The notes: generated by a model from the sequence alone, not told the origin. A DNA stretch of 64,000 nucleotides from Nectonema munidae (GCA_030549495.1 JAUIRK010000919.1:1175001-1239000); one strand, 5' to 3'; numbered from the stretch's first letter, positions 23,246-35,637 are shown. Program-made: numbers and translations.

Positions 23246-23689
23246 CTCTTATCGTTCTCTTAGATTAAGGTTTTTTTCTTATTTGATTTGTTATCATTCA
23301 GTTTTACAAATGATTTTCTATTTGTTAAAAAGACCAAATTCATAATAATTATCATTATGCTGTATATATTTGATTTTTTAAATGATTTCATTTACTATAT
23401 GCATAAGTAATGAAAAATCTATTCATCTGATGATATAATTTTGTATTTTTCTCCGCCGCCTTTCAGGCCATATATGTTAGAGAGTTTGGCACTTTGTATA
23501 AAAAGGTTGTGTACCCCTGATCCATTTTAAGAGAGCGGTAGAGATTTTTTAGTTTTGATTTGCTCCAACTTTTTTTTCTGGATTATTCGATTTTTATAAT
23601 ATTTAATTCGTTATATTTTGGCGGTTTCTTTGTCATAAATTTTGCCTTACACTGATTTTGTAAAAGATTTCTACTGTATATTATATCAT

Positions 23690-26600
23690 GGCTGATTGAG
23701 TCAAAACCCAATGTCAAATGATATGATTAATATTATCAATGTTGCGAGAGAAGGTGGGATTAAATCTCTTCTTTCACTTGATAATTCTAAGGAAAATATT
23801 AGTCTGGCTCCCATATATCTTATTAAAGAATTTGATAAGCTTAAATCAACTTCATCCTATTCTAATAACGCTGAAGATTTTTCATCTTTAAAAGAAGATG
23901 TTTCTAAAATTCAATCTGATGTGTCTGTTATAAAGGAAAATTTAAATATTCCCACAAAATTGTATACTGATGCTGTTAAATCTAAAAAGAATATACTTTA
24001 TGTGAAATCAGATGATGATAAAGGTTCTAATTTAGCTACAATGAATATCTTTAAAAATCTTCAAGTTAATTACATAGAATAAGAGTGTAAACGTGTCTTT
24101 AGCAGGTGAAGCAAATTTGGTCAAAGCTCAATCGCTACTAAATGAACATAATGTAAAATTCAGGAAAGTTAAAAACCTATCTCCTAAAATAAAGATTAAC
24201 TTACCTATTTCTATATTCTAACCTCTTCCTATTTTAAAGATTCTTTCTTATATGATAATTTTTCCTCTTCTCTTTTTGCTGATGTTCCTCCCTTGAATGC
24301 TAATAACTTGAATATTATAAGTTTGAATGTTCAATGCCTTAATGCCAAGTTTGATTCACTTGAATGTTTTCTTTTTCATTTCAATTCAATTAGCAAATCA
24401 CCTCTCCATATTATTTGTATTCAAGAACTTTGGTTCAATAATAGTAATAATTCAAGTTTTTTTAATATCGAAGGATATAGTTTTTTATGTATTTCTTCCA
24501 AAGTATCTCTTCATGGCGGCTTAGGATTTTACATTCATAACTCAATCAAGCTTAATGTTTTCACTCATAATAGTGACTATAATAGTTTTGAGCTGTTTAC
24601 CATAGCTATTCATCTTGAGCATTCTACTTGCTTCCACATCACTAATATTTATCGTAGACCTTCATTAAATTCTGCTGTAATTGATTGGTTTTTTTCAGAA
24701 TTTGATTCCTTTTTATCATGTCATCCTTTTGATATAAAATTTAGTATTCTAGTGGGCGACTTTAACTTTAATTTATTTAAAATTGACTCCAATACGAATG
24801 TCCAAAACTTTATGAATCTTCTTCTATCAAATTCATTTAAATCGTTAATCACTCAACTAATTCGCCCTGCAAGTGATTCTTTGCTCGATAACATTTTTGT
24901 GCCATTTGATTTTTACGGTGTGATGCTTTCAACTTACATCAGTATTTTTCTGATCATCTACCGATTCTTGCTTCGTTTAAGTTTTCTTCATCTAATAATA
25001 AATTTTTAACCAGAAAAAAATTAATTCTATCGATTTCATAAAGAATATTGAGTCATTTAATTGGCGTAGTTTTCTTAGTCCTTACTTTGATGCTCCTGAT
25101 TTGTACTTCAAAAGAATCTATGATCAACTTATACATTTTATAGATATCTAAAATTCTGAAATTCAACAAATATTCACATCTATATTATAAAAATCCAATT
25201 AATGAGTGGATGAAAAACTTAAAAACAATCCAAGTTATACTTTGAAAAATGAATTTATTTTTTTAAGAAATAAGATTAAATATATGTCAAAGGAGTTGAA
25301 GAAAAAATTTTTTTTCACTAAGTTTTCTAATTCATCTAGCAACAGAAATCTTTGGGTTGAAATTAATAAATGTGTTAAAAGTTCAAGCAAATCACCTCTT
25401 TCGTTAAAAATTGATAAAAATATAATTGATGATCCAAAAATCTTGTCCCAATACTTTAGTGAAACGTTTGCCAATGACATGAAAATAAGTAAACCTGATG
25501 ATGAGTATTTGACTTATACTCCTAAGTCTTCTTCTAATTTTCAATTTTCAAAAATTCCTTATAATGATCTTCTTATAGCCATTAGTGAATTAAGTACGAA
25601 TAATTCAAGTGATATTTACAATGTTTCTATTTATCATATAAAAATTGTTTTACATATACTTGGCCCATAATTATTAATAGGTTATAACTCGTGCTTAGAG
25701 CACTCTATTTTTCCTTCTGTCTTCAAGTTATCTAAAATTATCCCTGTATTTAAAAAAGGTAATAAGAATGACATAAATAATTATAGGCCAATTTCCATAA
25801 TTCCTATCCTATCTAAAATCCTAGAAAAATTATTATTTAAACAGTTGTATCATTATTTTAATAATAATAATAATATTATTCATAATTTCCAATTTGGCTT
25901 CCGTAAAAATCATAGTACTGAATCATTACTCATCTGTTTCATTGATGACATTATCAATAATCTTGCTTCTGATAAAAGTGTGCTTTCTCTTTTTATTGAT
26001 TTTAAAAAAGCATTTGACACAGTTCCCCATGAAGTCCTATTGAATAAATTATCTGCCTATGGTATTGAAAAAATGTCTCTTTCTTTTTTCACTTCTTATT
26101 TTCATACAAGATACCAAAGTGTAATTGTTGAGGGTTTACTTTCTAATACTCAACCAATTCTTTCTGGCGTTCCTCAAGGTTCCATCTTGGGACCTCTTTT
26201 GTTTTTGATCTTTCTAAATGATATACCTCTTTCCAATATAAATTTGAAGTTTTTTTATCTTTGCAGATGATTTAACTATCAATATCCCTTTTTCTTGTGA
26301 TATGTTTTTCAATAAAATTAATTACTTTAATCAAGAAGTTGATAAACTTTTTTTATGTTGGAAAGCTAACTGTATTGTATTAATTTTGAAAAGTCTAAAG
26401 AAATGCTATTTGGCAATAGCAAGTGTTCTGAACTAATATCTACCAATTTGAAATTTGAGATTGTCCAATCTTTCAATTTTTTGGGTGTCGTAATAAACAA
26501 TAAATTGAAATGGCAACAGCATTTTTCGTATGTAAATAATAAATTATCTCGAGTCATTGGTTTCATAAAAAGATTCAAAAACTTGTTTCCTACTAAAGTC

Positions 26601-27412
26601 AAGCTTTTACTTTATAATTCATTTTTTCTTCCTTATATTAACTAATGTCTAGTTATTTGGGGACATCAAAACATCTCCTCCTTGATTGTTTTTCAAAAAA
26701 AATGATAAGATCTGTATTCAACTCAAATTTTTTCGCGCATACCTCTCCTTTATTTTATAACGCAAACCTATTGAAAATTAATGATTTGTATACCTATAAT
26801 ATATCTTTATTTATTTATAAAATCTTGAATGGTTACTTACCTGGCATTTTTGATGAATACGTTTCTTTCAATTACCAAAAACCTAACTTTTATTTGCGTA
26901 ATGCTAATAAAACTATTCTACCTTTCTACAGTAAACAAATATATAAACAAACTATGAAATAAAAAATTTCTTCAGTGTGGAATAACTTTTTGATTCACCA
27001 TCTTAATAATAATATGAAAATTAGCTCTTTTAAAGTATATTTAAAAAAATTATTCATTAATACATACTTATCAAATTATTGTCCAGTTAATTGCTTTGTT
27101 TGTAACAAATATGTATATAATTTTAATTAATTCTTTAATTTGTTTTACTTTTCTAGTTTTCCTTCCTAAGCATCATTGTACATTTAAATTATGTTGTATA
27201 TGATAATTTCATAACTTATATTTCGTTTTTTTTCTTTAACTTTTTTTTATATCGTTTATTTAGTTAGGATATCTCCTTAAGCGGCTTTGCGAAATATCCT
27301 ATCACATATCGCATTCTATCTTTTGTTATATTCCATATCTATATTATTTTTATGTGTGTATGTGTAAACCTTGTTATCTTCACTCTATGATAAATAAACT
27401 TCTTCTTATTCT
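23690..27412 (+). mobile_element. Jockey/CR1-like LINE, nearly full length but broken
   Basis: ORF1 (23696-24082) is Ser/Lys-rich with a likely coiled-coil segment (LKEDVSKIQSDVSVIKENLN). Its frame shifts near 24080 into a part reading NVKFRKVKNLSPKIKINL. ORF2 follows. The endonuclease (24293-25009) has IIS-L-NVQ-LNAKFD, IQELW, GGLGFYIHNS, IYRRPS and LVGDFNFN, with SDHLPIL in a shifted frame near 24950. The reverse transcriptase has NNYRPISI, FGFRKNHSTES, LFIDFKKAFDTVPHEVL, SGVPQGSILGPLLFLIFLND and, after a frameshift near 26260, IFADDLTI. Next come LGVVINNKLKW (26403-26645) and a C-terminal part (26645-26962). The 3' end is tgataaataaacttcttctt at about 27412, only 26 bases before a Cav2 exon. 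Multiple stops and frameshifts make it inactive. The 5' end is not defined. Confidence 0.9.
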
Positions 27413-27438
27413 AGTGATAGAAGTAAAAAGAAAATAAC

Positions 27439-27544
27439 CTGGCCTCATTTTGATTGTCAGAGCCTCTCTAATGAGCGCCACCAGCGAAGTCAAAAAGTGG
27501 ACCTTCTTTTCTTCGTCCACAGGCATGTTCATTCGGATCAGGTG
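27439..27544 (-). CDS. Cav2 exon, C-terminal EF-hand-like region
   Basis: Opens phase 0 after tttacatttgaag and reads HLIRMNMPVDEEKKVHFLTS, then LVALIREALTIKMRP, ending with one base at gttatttt. Cav2 has R-L-V-R-M-N-M-P, V-H-F-T-S-T-L-x-A-L-I-R-T-A-L-E-I-K here. The 108-codon frame over this region is a shadow in another phase. The 3' end of a plus-strand LINE lies 26 bases from its donor. Confidence 0.93.
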
Positions 27545-28655
27545 CTTCAAATGTAAATAAAAGCTGTGTAAAATGAGGCCTAGGCGCATACGGCTCCATA
27601 CTCTCATACTCCTTCCTCCCAACCACTGGAATGACGTCTCCCTTTTCTATCTTAAGAATTTCACCGTTTCCCAAGCTTTTTCCAAGGTGGAGTAATAATT
27701 GAGCTTCGATTACTTGCAAGCCAAAGCAAGGTCCAAGAGTACTCACCGCCGAGCTTGTTTTAGTTCGAGTGTTGTTTAGATAACAACGAACCACTTCATC
27801 GCGTCGAGCGAAATGTTGTGTGTTTCAATCCGCAGAACCGAGAAAAAACGGCGAAACAAAAATTTCATACTTTTCTAGACATTCAAAATAATATATAGAA
27901 GAGAAGCAGGAAGACGTCTCATCCAGTTAAACTTCTCAATATGAACAAGCGTAGAGCGATGGTTCTCAACATTTAAGGACCAAATTAAGAACCAACATTG
28001 CACTAGAGGGCCGTACCAAAAACAGAAATATAATAAAATTTTTCTAATTTAATGAAACTAAAAATTCATTTAAAATTGAGCGTAGTCTAGTGGCTGCGCG
28101 TAAGCATGAACCAACTAGCGGTCAACGTTTAGCTCTGAGGATCTTTATCTACTTATGAACAATAGGTATATCATTACTACCAGCAAAATATGCTGAGAAA
28201 TGTGCTCTACTGCTACATTGATTAGAGACCGTAACGGTACATCCAATTCATAAGTAGATGAGGCGTTCATTCTTTCTACATATGCAGTAAACTTCTGCTT
28301 GGTCAAGATTTCTAAGCACTTTCTGGCACTCCCCTAGGCTCTTCAATATGTGTAGGTTGCATAGTGAGATGTCTCCCTATTTCTATAAGTGTCATTGCAA
28401 GCAAGACAACTAAAAAAATAAACCAGAATTTTAGCTTCTTATGCGTGTTGTTTTTAATGAGCTCGTTAGTTTAACTATTGGATTAGCTAACACACTAATC
28501 ATTGTTAAGTTGAATAAATTTCGTTAACTTTCTCCTCTATTTTTAAATTCGTTCAGGAAAATATATTCGGGGAAAAACATCATAATAAATCAATGGTTGA
28601 ATGATTGGCTGCTTGAATTTACTTATATACATATAAGTCATACATAACATTGCTT

Positions 28656-28825
28656 GTGGGTTGAATTGCAAGCAGTTAGCAAATTCGATTCGCGTTGTTA
28701 TCATGGCCTAACAAACCCAAGACCAGTTTCGACCTTTTGGGTCTCATCAGTTTGATGCAGGATTTGTTAGGCATGTATGATAAGAACGCTAATCGAATTT
28801 GCCAACTGCTTGCAATTCATCCCAA
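28656..28825. mobile_element. Hairpin MITE with 52-bp arms
   Basis: attgcaagcagttagcaaat, then tcgatt and cctaacaaa, is mirrored by tttgttaggc, then aatcgaatttgccaactgct and tgcaat. The loop holds agaccagtttcgaccttttg, itself partly palindromic. The inverted match extends to gggttga and tcatccc at the ends. No clear target duplication. Confidence 0.75.
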
Positions 28826-28945
28826 TATCTTATATAATAAAATCAATTCCTTATACATGTCAAAAGAGTGATTCGGATATAAGTTTATTGTACTCTAAAA
28901 CTTTAAACACACCGAGTCAATAACCCTTACATATGTTAGACTTAC

Positions 28946-29042
28946 CTTATAGGCCAACTTGTGTGGACATTTTTTGCCAAATCCTAGAGGTGGAGCCATT
29001 TTTCGCAACATTTCATACATCTGCTCGTAATGAATTCTTCCG
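28946..29042 (-). CDS. Cav2 exon, proximal C-terminus ([12 protein letters not shown])
   Basis: After acceptor gtattttcatag its first base completes a Ser codon with the exon at 34137-34264. It then reads [32 protein letters not shown], ending phase 0 at gtaagtct. This is the G-R-I-x-Y-x-x-M-x-x-M-L ... P-P-L-G-x-G-K-K-C-P segment of Cav2. The plus-strand frame 28933-29133 is its shadow. Confidence 0.95.
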
Positions 29043-29310
29043 CTATGAAAATACAAAGAAATTGTGCTTTTTGAAGAGAAAGTACAAACGTTCTCAAAGT
29101 AAGTTAAATATTTATAACTCCACTTGTTGCTAAAGGACGAGATGATGAAGCCTCAACGAAATTCTGAAGAAAATACTAATTTGACCAGCTTTTTTTGCCC
29201 AGCTAGCAGACTAAAATTTAGCTGACAAACCAATTAAAAAATAGATGAAATAACTCCTTAAATTTTGACTAACTAAACAACTAGCAAATTATATTATCGA
29301 AGCAACGCTA

Positions 29311-29574
29311 TTTCAATATTATAAATTTTTAAATAAAGATTTGTATGCCTTTTCTATAAAAGTGATGTATTTTGGTTAATTTGTGAAGAACTCATGTAAA
29401 ATTTTTATTACCGGTAAATTTCATAGCTTATATTTATCGTAACGCATTAACTTAAAATTTTAAATAAACTGTTTATAGTTCTAATTTCAACATTTAAGAA
29501 CAACGTTTTCAAGGCTAGTAACCAAAAAAGAACAATAATTTTGAAGCGTAAGATTTTGATATTTTACAAGTGGA
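29311..29574. repeat. 264-bp direct repeat, first copy
   Basis: The stretch from tttcaatattataaattttt to attttacaagtgga is repeated at 30712-30976 with one inserted base and two substitutions seen (gaactcatg/gaacccatg and aataatttt/aatcatttt). The two copies flank a dispersed repeat that is also present at 3240-4260. Confidence 0.9.
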
Positions 29575-29759
29575 ATTAAGAGTTGCTGCTTGTTTATAAA
29601 ACATGTATGCAAACTTTCGAATCAATCAAACATCATGCCAAGTTGCTCTGAAATTCCTATCGAACATATTACAGACGATGCGTGTGACAGCATAATATTA
29701 ATCAATTGCTTTTCAATATGCACACAATTTAAGTAAGCAATGTTTATCTTAGTGTCTCC

Positions 29760-30710
29760 TCTTTAAAGAGTTTTTTTTTCACTAATTTTAGAGATTTTAT
29801 AAACTACTTTGCATCATTTTGTAACTTTTGAAAACTTTAGATATTAAATAAAAACGAATTATTTTATTTTCGTTAATTTGATTTATGTTAGTTTGGTTCG
29901 GCATTTCGTTCCATTATTTTCATAAGACAGTTTTTCCTTGGACAATTCACTCCATTATTTTCATAAGACAGTTCGTCCCATGGACAATTCACCCCATTAT
30001 TTTCCTAAAAAATTTTTTTTCAAGGGAAATTCCCCCAATTTTTTTTTAAAAAAATTTTTTATCTGATGAAAAATTCAAAAATATTAATTAAAAAATTTAA
30101 ATTTTATAAATTTATAAAAGATAAAAAAAAAAAAAAAATATTATTTTTTATAATTTTACACATATAATAAGCAAAGAGGGATGAAACTAATAGCCTATGA
30201 GACAATTTGTCAGGGGGCTAAATGTGACCGTTAGTTTAAATAATTTTTTAATTATAAGCGTTGGCTACTTAAACGTTGGCTTTTGCTGCTTATAAAAACT
30301 TGAAAATATCAAATAAACTCTAATTCTTTATGCCTCCTATTATTTTGAAATTATTCTGAGAACAGACGGTTTTATTTTAAAATAGTGAAAATTTTTTATT
30401 AGTTTATTTTGTTTCCTTTCTCTCTTATGTTAATTATGTAATAAATTTTTCAATTTTGAGTAAAAGGTAAGGTGCAGCGGGTGTATTTTCATTGACAAGG
30501 CACTGATGTACCGCTTATGTCAAACTGAACAAATTCGTATCGATGATGAATCGAATCCAGAGGCTTCCGTGCTGAGTACATCATCTCAACCAACCTGCCA
30601 TGCCACCCATAGAGTATGCTGTAGGGGATGCCTCAAATTTTTCCTTAAAAGTTATTATAAAAGGCAAATCATTGCAAAATGTTAAAAGTTTTTTTCCTTT
30701 TTTTGTAGCT
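29760..30710. repeat. Dispersed repeat, copy 2 (see 3240-4260)
   Basis: Matches copy 1 from the 41-bp word array through gagacaatttgtcagggg to ccatgccacccat. The array is more decayed (30010-30140 has become A/T runs). It stops near gtagcttttt, exactly where the second 264-bp repeat begins. Confidence 0.8.
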
Positions 30711-30711
30711 T

Positions 30712-30976
30712 TTTCAATATTATAAAATTTTTAAATAAAGATTTGTATGCCTTTTCTATAAAAGTGATGTATTTTGGTTAATTTGTGAAGAACCCATGTA
30801 AAATTTTTATTACCGGTAAATTTCATAGCTTATATTTATCGTAACGCATTAACTTAAAATTTTAAATAAACTGTTTATAGTTCTAATTTCAACATTTAAG
30901 AACAACGTTTTCAAGGCTAGTAACCAAAAAAGAACAATCATTTTGAAGCGTAAGATTTTGATATTTTACAAGTGGA
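30712..30976. repeat. 264-bp direct repeat, second copy
   Basis: Near-identical to 29311-29574. It ends 45 bases before the Tigger element. The unique boundary with copy 2 of the dispersed repeat suggests a recombination or template-switch event. Confidence 0.9.
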
Positions 30977-31294
30977 GCTTTCATATGCACTGTATACATT
31001 TATATGCCTAAAATATAACTACAGTTGACCCCCGCGTATTGGCGATTCAATATTCGCGGTTTCGCACATTTGCGATTTTTCAACAGAAAATTATAAAAAT
31101 TGCTTTTTCTTTTCCTAAAACTTTTAAATCTAAAAATTTTATTATAATTACTTTAAAAAGTTTCTTTTTCATAATTTTAGAGATTTATTAAAAATATTTC
31201 AAAAATATTTTTTAGTTTTATGATAATTAGATTTAAATAAAAAAATTACTTTAGTTCTTTGATGTTTGCATTTTTTTTAAGTCTAAGTTTTTAC

Positions 31295-32285
31295 TTGAAC
31301 TTCCTCCATTCCTTCAGCTTCCCTTTGCAGTTTTGCTATCGGAGAAAATTTTACATTGGTCTGCTTTCCGTGTGCCAGCGATAGCGATGGCTATACTTTC
31401 CACAGTTTCAATTCTTTGAAAAGAGTTGAATTTGAGGCATTAGTTTCTTCTACTGGTACAAATGCCAATTTGTGATTCGGTTGCGTCCACATAGATACTT
31501 TTGTTGTAGGTAGGAATATTCTGAAACGTTATAGGTACTTGTATCCGGTTCCAAAGTAGAAGCCAGAATTTATGAGTATCCTTGTCTTTTGGCTGATATC
31601 CTCGTCTGAGGATCTTGAATAAGTTAGGGATAGTTCCTAGGTTTAAGTAGCTGAGCATACTCTGTTTAACTTTGTGATGAAGGGGGAGTTTTCTCGTAGG
31701 AGACTAAGAATAAGTTTCTTTTTACCTTATTTTCCAATTCTATTTTGTTTTTTTGGAGATTGATAACTCCCAGGTATTTGATTCGTCTCTTAGGCGTTAA
31801 AACTGATTTTTCTGTATTAATTAGGATGCTACATTCAGTCTTTAAGAAGTGTACGAGTTCTGAAGTGAACCTGTATGTTTCGAAGTTAGTTTTGCCCATG
31901 AGAGTATATCGTCAAGGTATATGTTTACCTTGCAGGTGTCTTTATCTTCCATAAAACAGGCGAGTAACTTGTTGATGGTGTATTGCAGGGCTCCCGATGC
32001 GAAGTTCGCACCCATCGGGAGTCTGCCGAAGGTGTATGTCTTGTTATGCGTTCTGAATCCAAAGAGACGTTGGTACGCAGGATGAATTTGGATGCCATAA
32101 AAGGCATTTTTTAAATCAATTTTGCGAGCGTAGTTAAAGAGTTTACTAGTATGGATAAGAGAGGTGACTCCTTCTACGTTGAGTTTTTCCCATTTGAAGA
32201 GTTCGCGAGTGAATGCGAAATTCTGGATGAAACGAACTTTATTCTCCTTTTTTGGAATGATAAAAGTTCGAGAAATGATGGAGGC
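31295..32285 (-). pseudogene. Reverse transcriptase-RNase H fragment nested in Tigger
   Basis: In three shifted frames the minus strand gives FGFRT, LPMGANFASG, a YLDDIL catalytic motif, INTEKSVLTPKRRIKYLG (31666-31899), then IYVDATESQIG (31440-31658), a VES segment and FSDSKTA near 31340. These are the palm of a retroelement reverse transcriptase followed closely by RNase H. The spacing and the VDAT motif suit a DIRS-like or pararetrovirus-like element better than a LINE, but I cannot decide the family. Both ends are truncated inside the Tigger element. The frames are broken, so it is inactive. Confidence 0.65.
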
Positions 32286-32293
32286 ATCTTGCC

Positions 32294-33660
32294 TTGAAAT
32301 TACAAATCTATTTTTATCTATTTGGATACAAGACTGTAGAAAAAAAATATTCCTTTAGACAGGAATATTATTCGCGAAAAAGCAAAAAGTCTGTACAAAC
32401 AATTTTTGCCGAATATGAAAAAGAAGAAGAAAAAGCAGGTAAATCATCTTTGTCCTCTAAAAGTTTTCATGCAAGCAAAGGATGGTTTGACCGATTTAAA
32501 AATCGTTTTCAGTTTAAAAGTGTTAACTTATGCGGAGAAAAAGCATCAGCTAACTTTGAAGAGACTTCAATATATTCGTTTAATTTAAATAAAATGTTGA
32601 ATGAAAATTATCATCCTGAACAAGTTTTCAACATGGATGAGACATGTTTTTATTGGAAAAAAGTTCCATCTCGTACATATATTTTTAAAGAAGAGGAACG
32701 CGCTTAAGGTTTTAAAACTCAAAAAGATAGAGTGTCTCTTATTTTGTGTAGTAATGCTGCTGGTTATATGGTGAAACCAGGCTTTATCAATAAAAGTTTC
32801 ACTCCAAGAGCTCTTAAAAATAAAGATAAAGATTCTTTGCACGTTTTTTGGATGTCTAACAAAAATGTTTGGATAACCAAAACGTTATTACAAAAATGAT
32901 TTTTGTTCAATTTTGTTCCTCAAGTTAAAAAGTATATTACTAGTGTAAATATGAATTTCAAAATGCTTCTTATAATGGATAATGCTAGTGGACATTTTGC
33001 AGATCTTAAATTTGAAGGAGTGACTATAGAATTTTTACCTCCAAACACAACTTCTCTTATCCAGCCTTTAGATCAAGGTGTTATCCGCTCTTTTAAAGCA
33101 TTGTATCTCCATAACTTTGTTCAACATTTAGTTATGGAAATGGATGCAGATGAAAACTTTCAATTAACAAATTATTGGAAAAAAATCACAATTGAAAATT
33201 GCTTAACAATTGTTAACAAATCACTTGAATCTATAAAAAAGCAAACTTTAATTGCTGCTTGGAAAAAGTTATGGCCTGGTATTTCGAATAATGTTGAAAA
33301 TTTCCTTCCAGAAGATATTCAAAATTCTTTAATTGAAGAAACTGTTTTTAGCTAGATGTTTAGGTGGAGAAGGTTTTGATGATTGCAACGAAGATGATAT
33401 AAATTCATTAATTGACTCTAGAATGGAAGCACTCACAGGCATCGATTTAAAAGAATTAACTGAATTTAGCAGCGAAAAAAAAAAGACGAAGAAGAAAAGG
33501 AAAAAGACTTTGATGACGAAGGATTTTCATTGAATCGCCTAACCAAAATTATTGAAAAAGTAAAAGAACTGAAAGAATTGTATATCAATTGGGACCATAA
33601 TATGATAAGATCTTCAAAGTTTTGTAATTCAATTGATTCTTGTTTCAAACCGTATGCTGA
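32294..33660 (+). pseudogene. Tigger transposase (CENP-B/DDE type), N-terminus lost, with stops
   Basis: From about residue 20 of the first frame (32294-32707) it matches the second CENP-B helix-turn-helix (SSKSFHASKGWFDRFKNRF) and the first DDE aspartate in NMDETCFYWKKVPSRTYI. A stop follows at 32704. The next part passes a second stop at about 32897. Then 32903-33355 has LLIMDNASGHF with the second aspartate and PPNTTSLIQPLDQGVIRSF with the third, then AAWKKLWPG. A frameshift near 33350 leads to an acidic/lysine-rich tail. All three catalytic acids are kept, but the first helix-turn-helix is gone, so it is a dead copy. Confidence 0.9.
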
Positions 33661-34136
33661 TCTTTTTAAAAACCAGAAAAAACAAAAATGACAACTTTCA
33701 ATTACTATGTTTTATCAGCCTGTAAAAAAAAATTAATCAACTATCTGATCATGTCAGTTAAACTAGATTCGCTTTTCTTAAATTTTTTGTGTGTTTTTCA
33801 TTTACTCTAGTAAATTTTTTTACAAATATTTCTGATAAATTATAACTTAGTGTATATAAAAAAATAAGCCTAGTTAATTTAAAAAAACAAATATATTGAT
33901 TATATCTTCAATATAATAGCAAATTTTCATTTTAAACAATTTTTAAAATGTTAACAAATATTCGCGGATTAGCTTTGGAACGGAACTCCGCGAATACGGG
34001 GGGTCAACTGTACTATAACCTGTAAATTTAATAATGGCTGTTATGACGTTCCAAAGGATAATGGATCACAGTATTTTCATTCAAAGAAGAAATGTGTCAT
34101 TAGAAAAATTTTGAAAATGATTTTAAAAGATCTTAC

Positions 34137-34264
34137 CTGGCGGCAGGATCGTACTCAGACCAACATCGGATGTACTCATCCAAGTGATGCGCACCCAGAA
34201 TTGAAGAATCTCTAGTGAGGTAATCGAAATTATCCATGATTACAGCAACAAATAGATTGAGCAT
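34137..34264 (-). CDS. Cav2 exon, end of IVS6 and start of C-terminus
   Basis: After ttcacttttag it reads [40 protein letters not shown] and AA, ending with two bases at gtaagatc. The SSILG-HHLDE form (rather than WSILG) is a Cav2 hallmark compared with Cav1. It follows the exon ending IFLCSFL without a gap. Confidence 0.97.
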
Positions 34265-34904
34265 CTAAAAGTGAAGAGGAGACGTATAGCAAGTTGCTTT
34301 GTTTAGCCGATCTAAGTTCTCTGCCCTTTCCTATACTTAAATAACAACTTTCACGTTGCACATCCTATGAAACTGATATTTTATTCTTAGTCTAGACGTT
34401 TCTAAATTCAAAAATGAAACTAAATACAAAAAAATCAAGGCAAAAAGGAAGTTTAAAGGTTGCACAATCAATTTGAATTTTATATATAAACTAACATATT
34501 TTCACGTAACTTTGTTAAGGTTAAAATTTAGTAGGCATCTTAACAAAAGATATTTCAAAAGATTGTTATGTAACTAAAAGAAGTGATATAAATTTTAGCA
34601 GGCATCTTAAAGCAATGATATACATTTTGACCGGCATCAATAAGAGATGATAAAAATCCCTATTTGAATCTCCCTTTCATTGAAACTAAAAAATAAATGA
34701 TTAAACCATAGATTTTCGAATTTTTTTTCAAATAAATATTTGCATAGACTTTGTCCGTTTACCTGAAGGCATCGATGCTTCAATTATTTATTCTTTCGCT
34801 TCAATTTTTGGACAAACAACCTGGAGACAACAAAAACAAATAACGAAATCTATAGAAAGTATATGTAATATACGAAGTATAGGCGTTTGCAAGACATACT
34901 ATAC

Positions 34905-35348
34905 AGGGCGGATCTAGAAATTGGCATTAAGGGGGGAGGGGGGGGGGAGCGGATTTTACTAAACTAGAACTTAAATGTCAAGCATATAAATTTAAGCTTT
35001 ATCAAAAATTTTAAAACAAAAAGAAGATTGAGAGCATTAAAACGATTCTCATTCTTGAACTGCGGAGTGAATTGATGTGGTAAAACTTGATGTGTTTAAA
35101 TAATAAATTTACAAAAAAAAATTGGATAATATAAAATTAATAAGTGTCACACTTAACTACGATTGAAACATAAAAAACTTTTTAGGGCTTCTCACTTTAG
35201 AGAAAGATTGAATCTAAAAACTAGTTGCAGAAATCATCATAATATTTGAGTTCTACGAATAGGATTAGATCAAGAAAAATTTTCAAGCAATGGCAATGCA
35301 ATTTTTGCGGGGGCGTACGCCGGTTTCGCCCCCTTTAAATCCACCAGT
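34905..35348. mobile_element. Probable small TIR element related to 13952-14379
   Basis: Starts cagggcggatctagaaatt and ends tttaaatccaccagtg, which are imperfect inverses. Both elements have purine-rich ggggggag or pyrimidine cgccccc blocks just inside. A target duplication was not resolved. Confidence 0.45.
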
Positions 35349-35394
35349 GATATATTGTCAACTTGGCAAAGCTCCAGAAGCATTAAAATATTGC

Positions 35395-35637
35395 TTTGAC
35401 AAGACTCCAACATGCATACTACGATGGTTTCTATTCCATGTACAAATGACTAGGGAGACAATGTTGAACTTTCTGTTCATATTTTGCTAGATGTAAGATT
35501 TGATATACCTCATTCGAGGAGACGATGCTACACAGGTTATTACCCATATTTTTGCAATTTTTCACGATATTAAATAATATATCTATCAAATAATCAAAAT
35601 AAAATTGTGTAATCAAAGAATCGAAAAATGTTCAAAT
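35395..35637 (+). repeat. Second copy of the 9515-9960 repeat
   Basis: Shares catactacgatggtttctat, gatttgatatacctcattcg, gagacgatgctaca and tcacgatattaaataatat in order with the earlier block. It ends where a hairpin element is inserted. Confidence 0.8.

Larger units (their letters stand above)
31022..34010 (+). mobile_element. Tigger/pogo DNA transposon with TA duplication
   Basis: Begins CAGTTGACCCCCGCGTATT and ends AATACGGGGGGTCAACTG, flanked by TA at 31020-31021 and 34011-34012. Subterminal words attcgcgg and tccgcgaat also mirror each other. These ends are standard for Tigger elements of the Tc1-mariner group. It carries a broken transposase (32294-33660). Where the N-terminal part should be, it carries a foreign reverse transcriptase fragment on the opposite strand. 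Confidence 0.93.

Noticed and set aside
23050-27412. A single bidirectional LINE pair as one element
   Set aside because: The minus-strand RT fragment at 23050-23245 is short, opposite in orientation and diverged; it is better explained as an independent remnant.
27468-27794. 108-codon minus-strand ORF as a gene
   Set aside because: It overlaps the Cav2 exon at 27439-27544 in another frame; the conserved protein is in the exon frame.
27958-28150. Small hAT-like element starting gatggttctcaacatttaag
   Set aside because: The start recalls a common hAT end (CAGTGGTTCTCAACC), but no opposite end or duplication was found, so it was not annotated.
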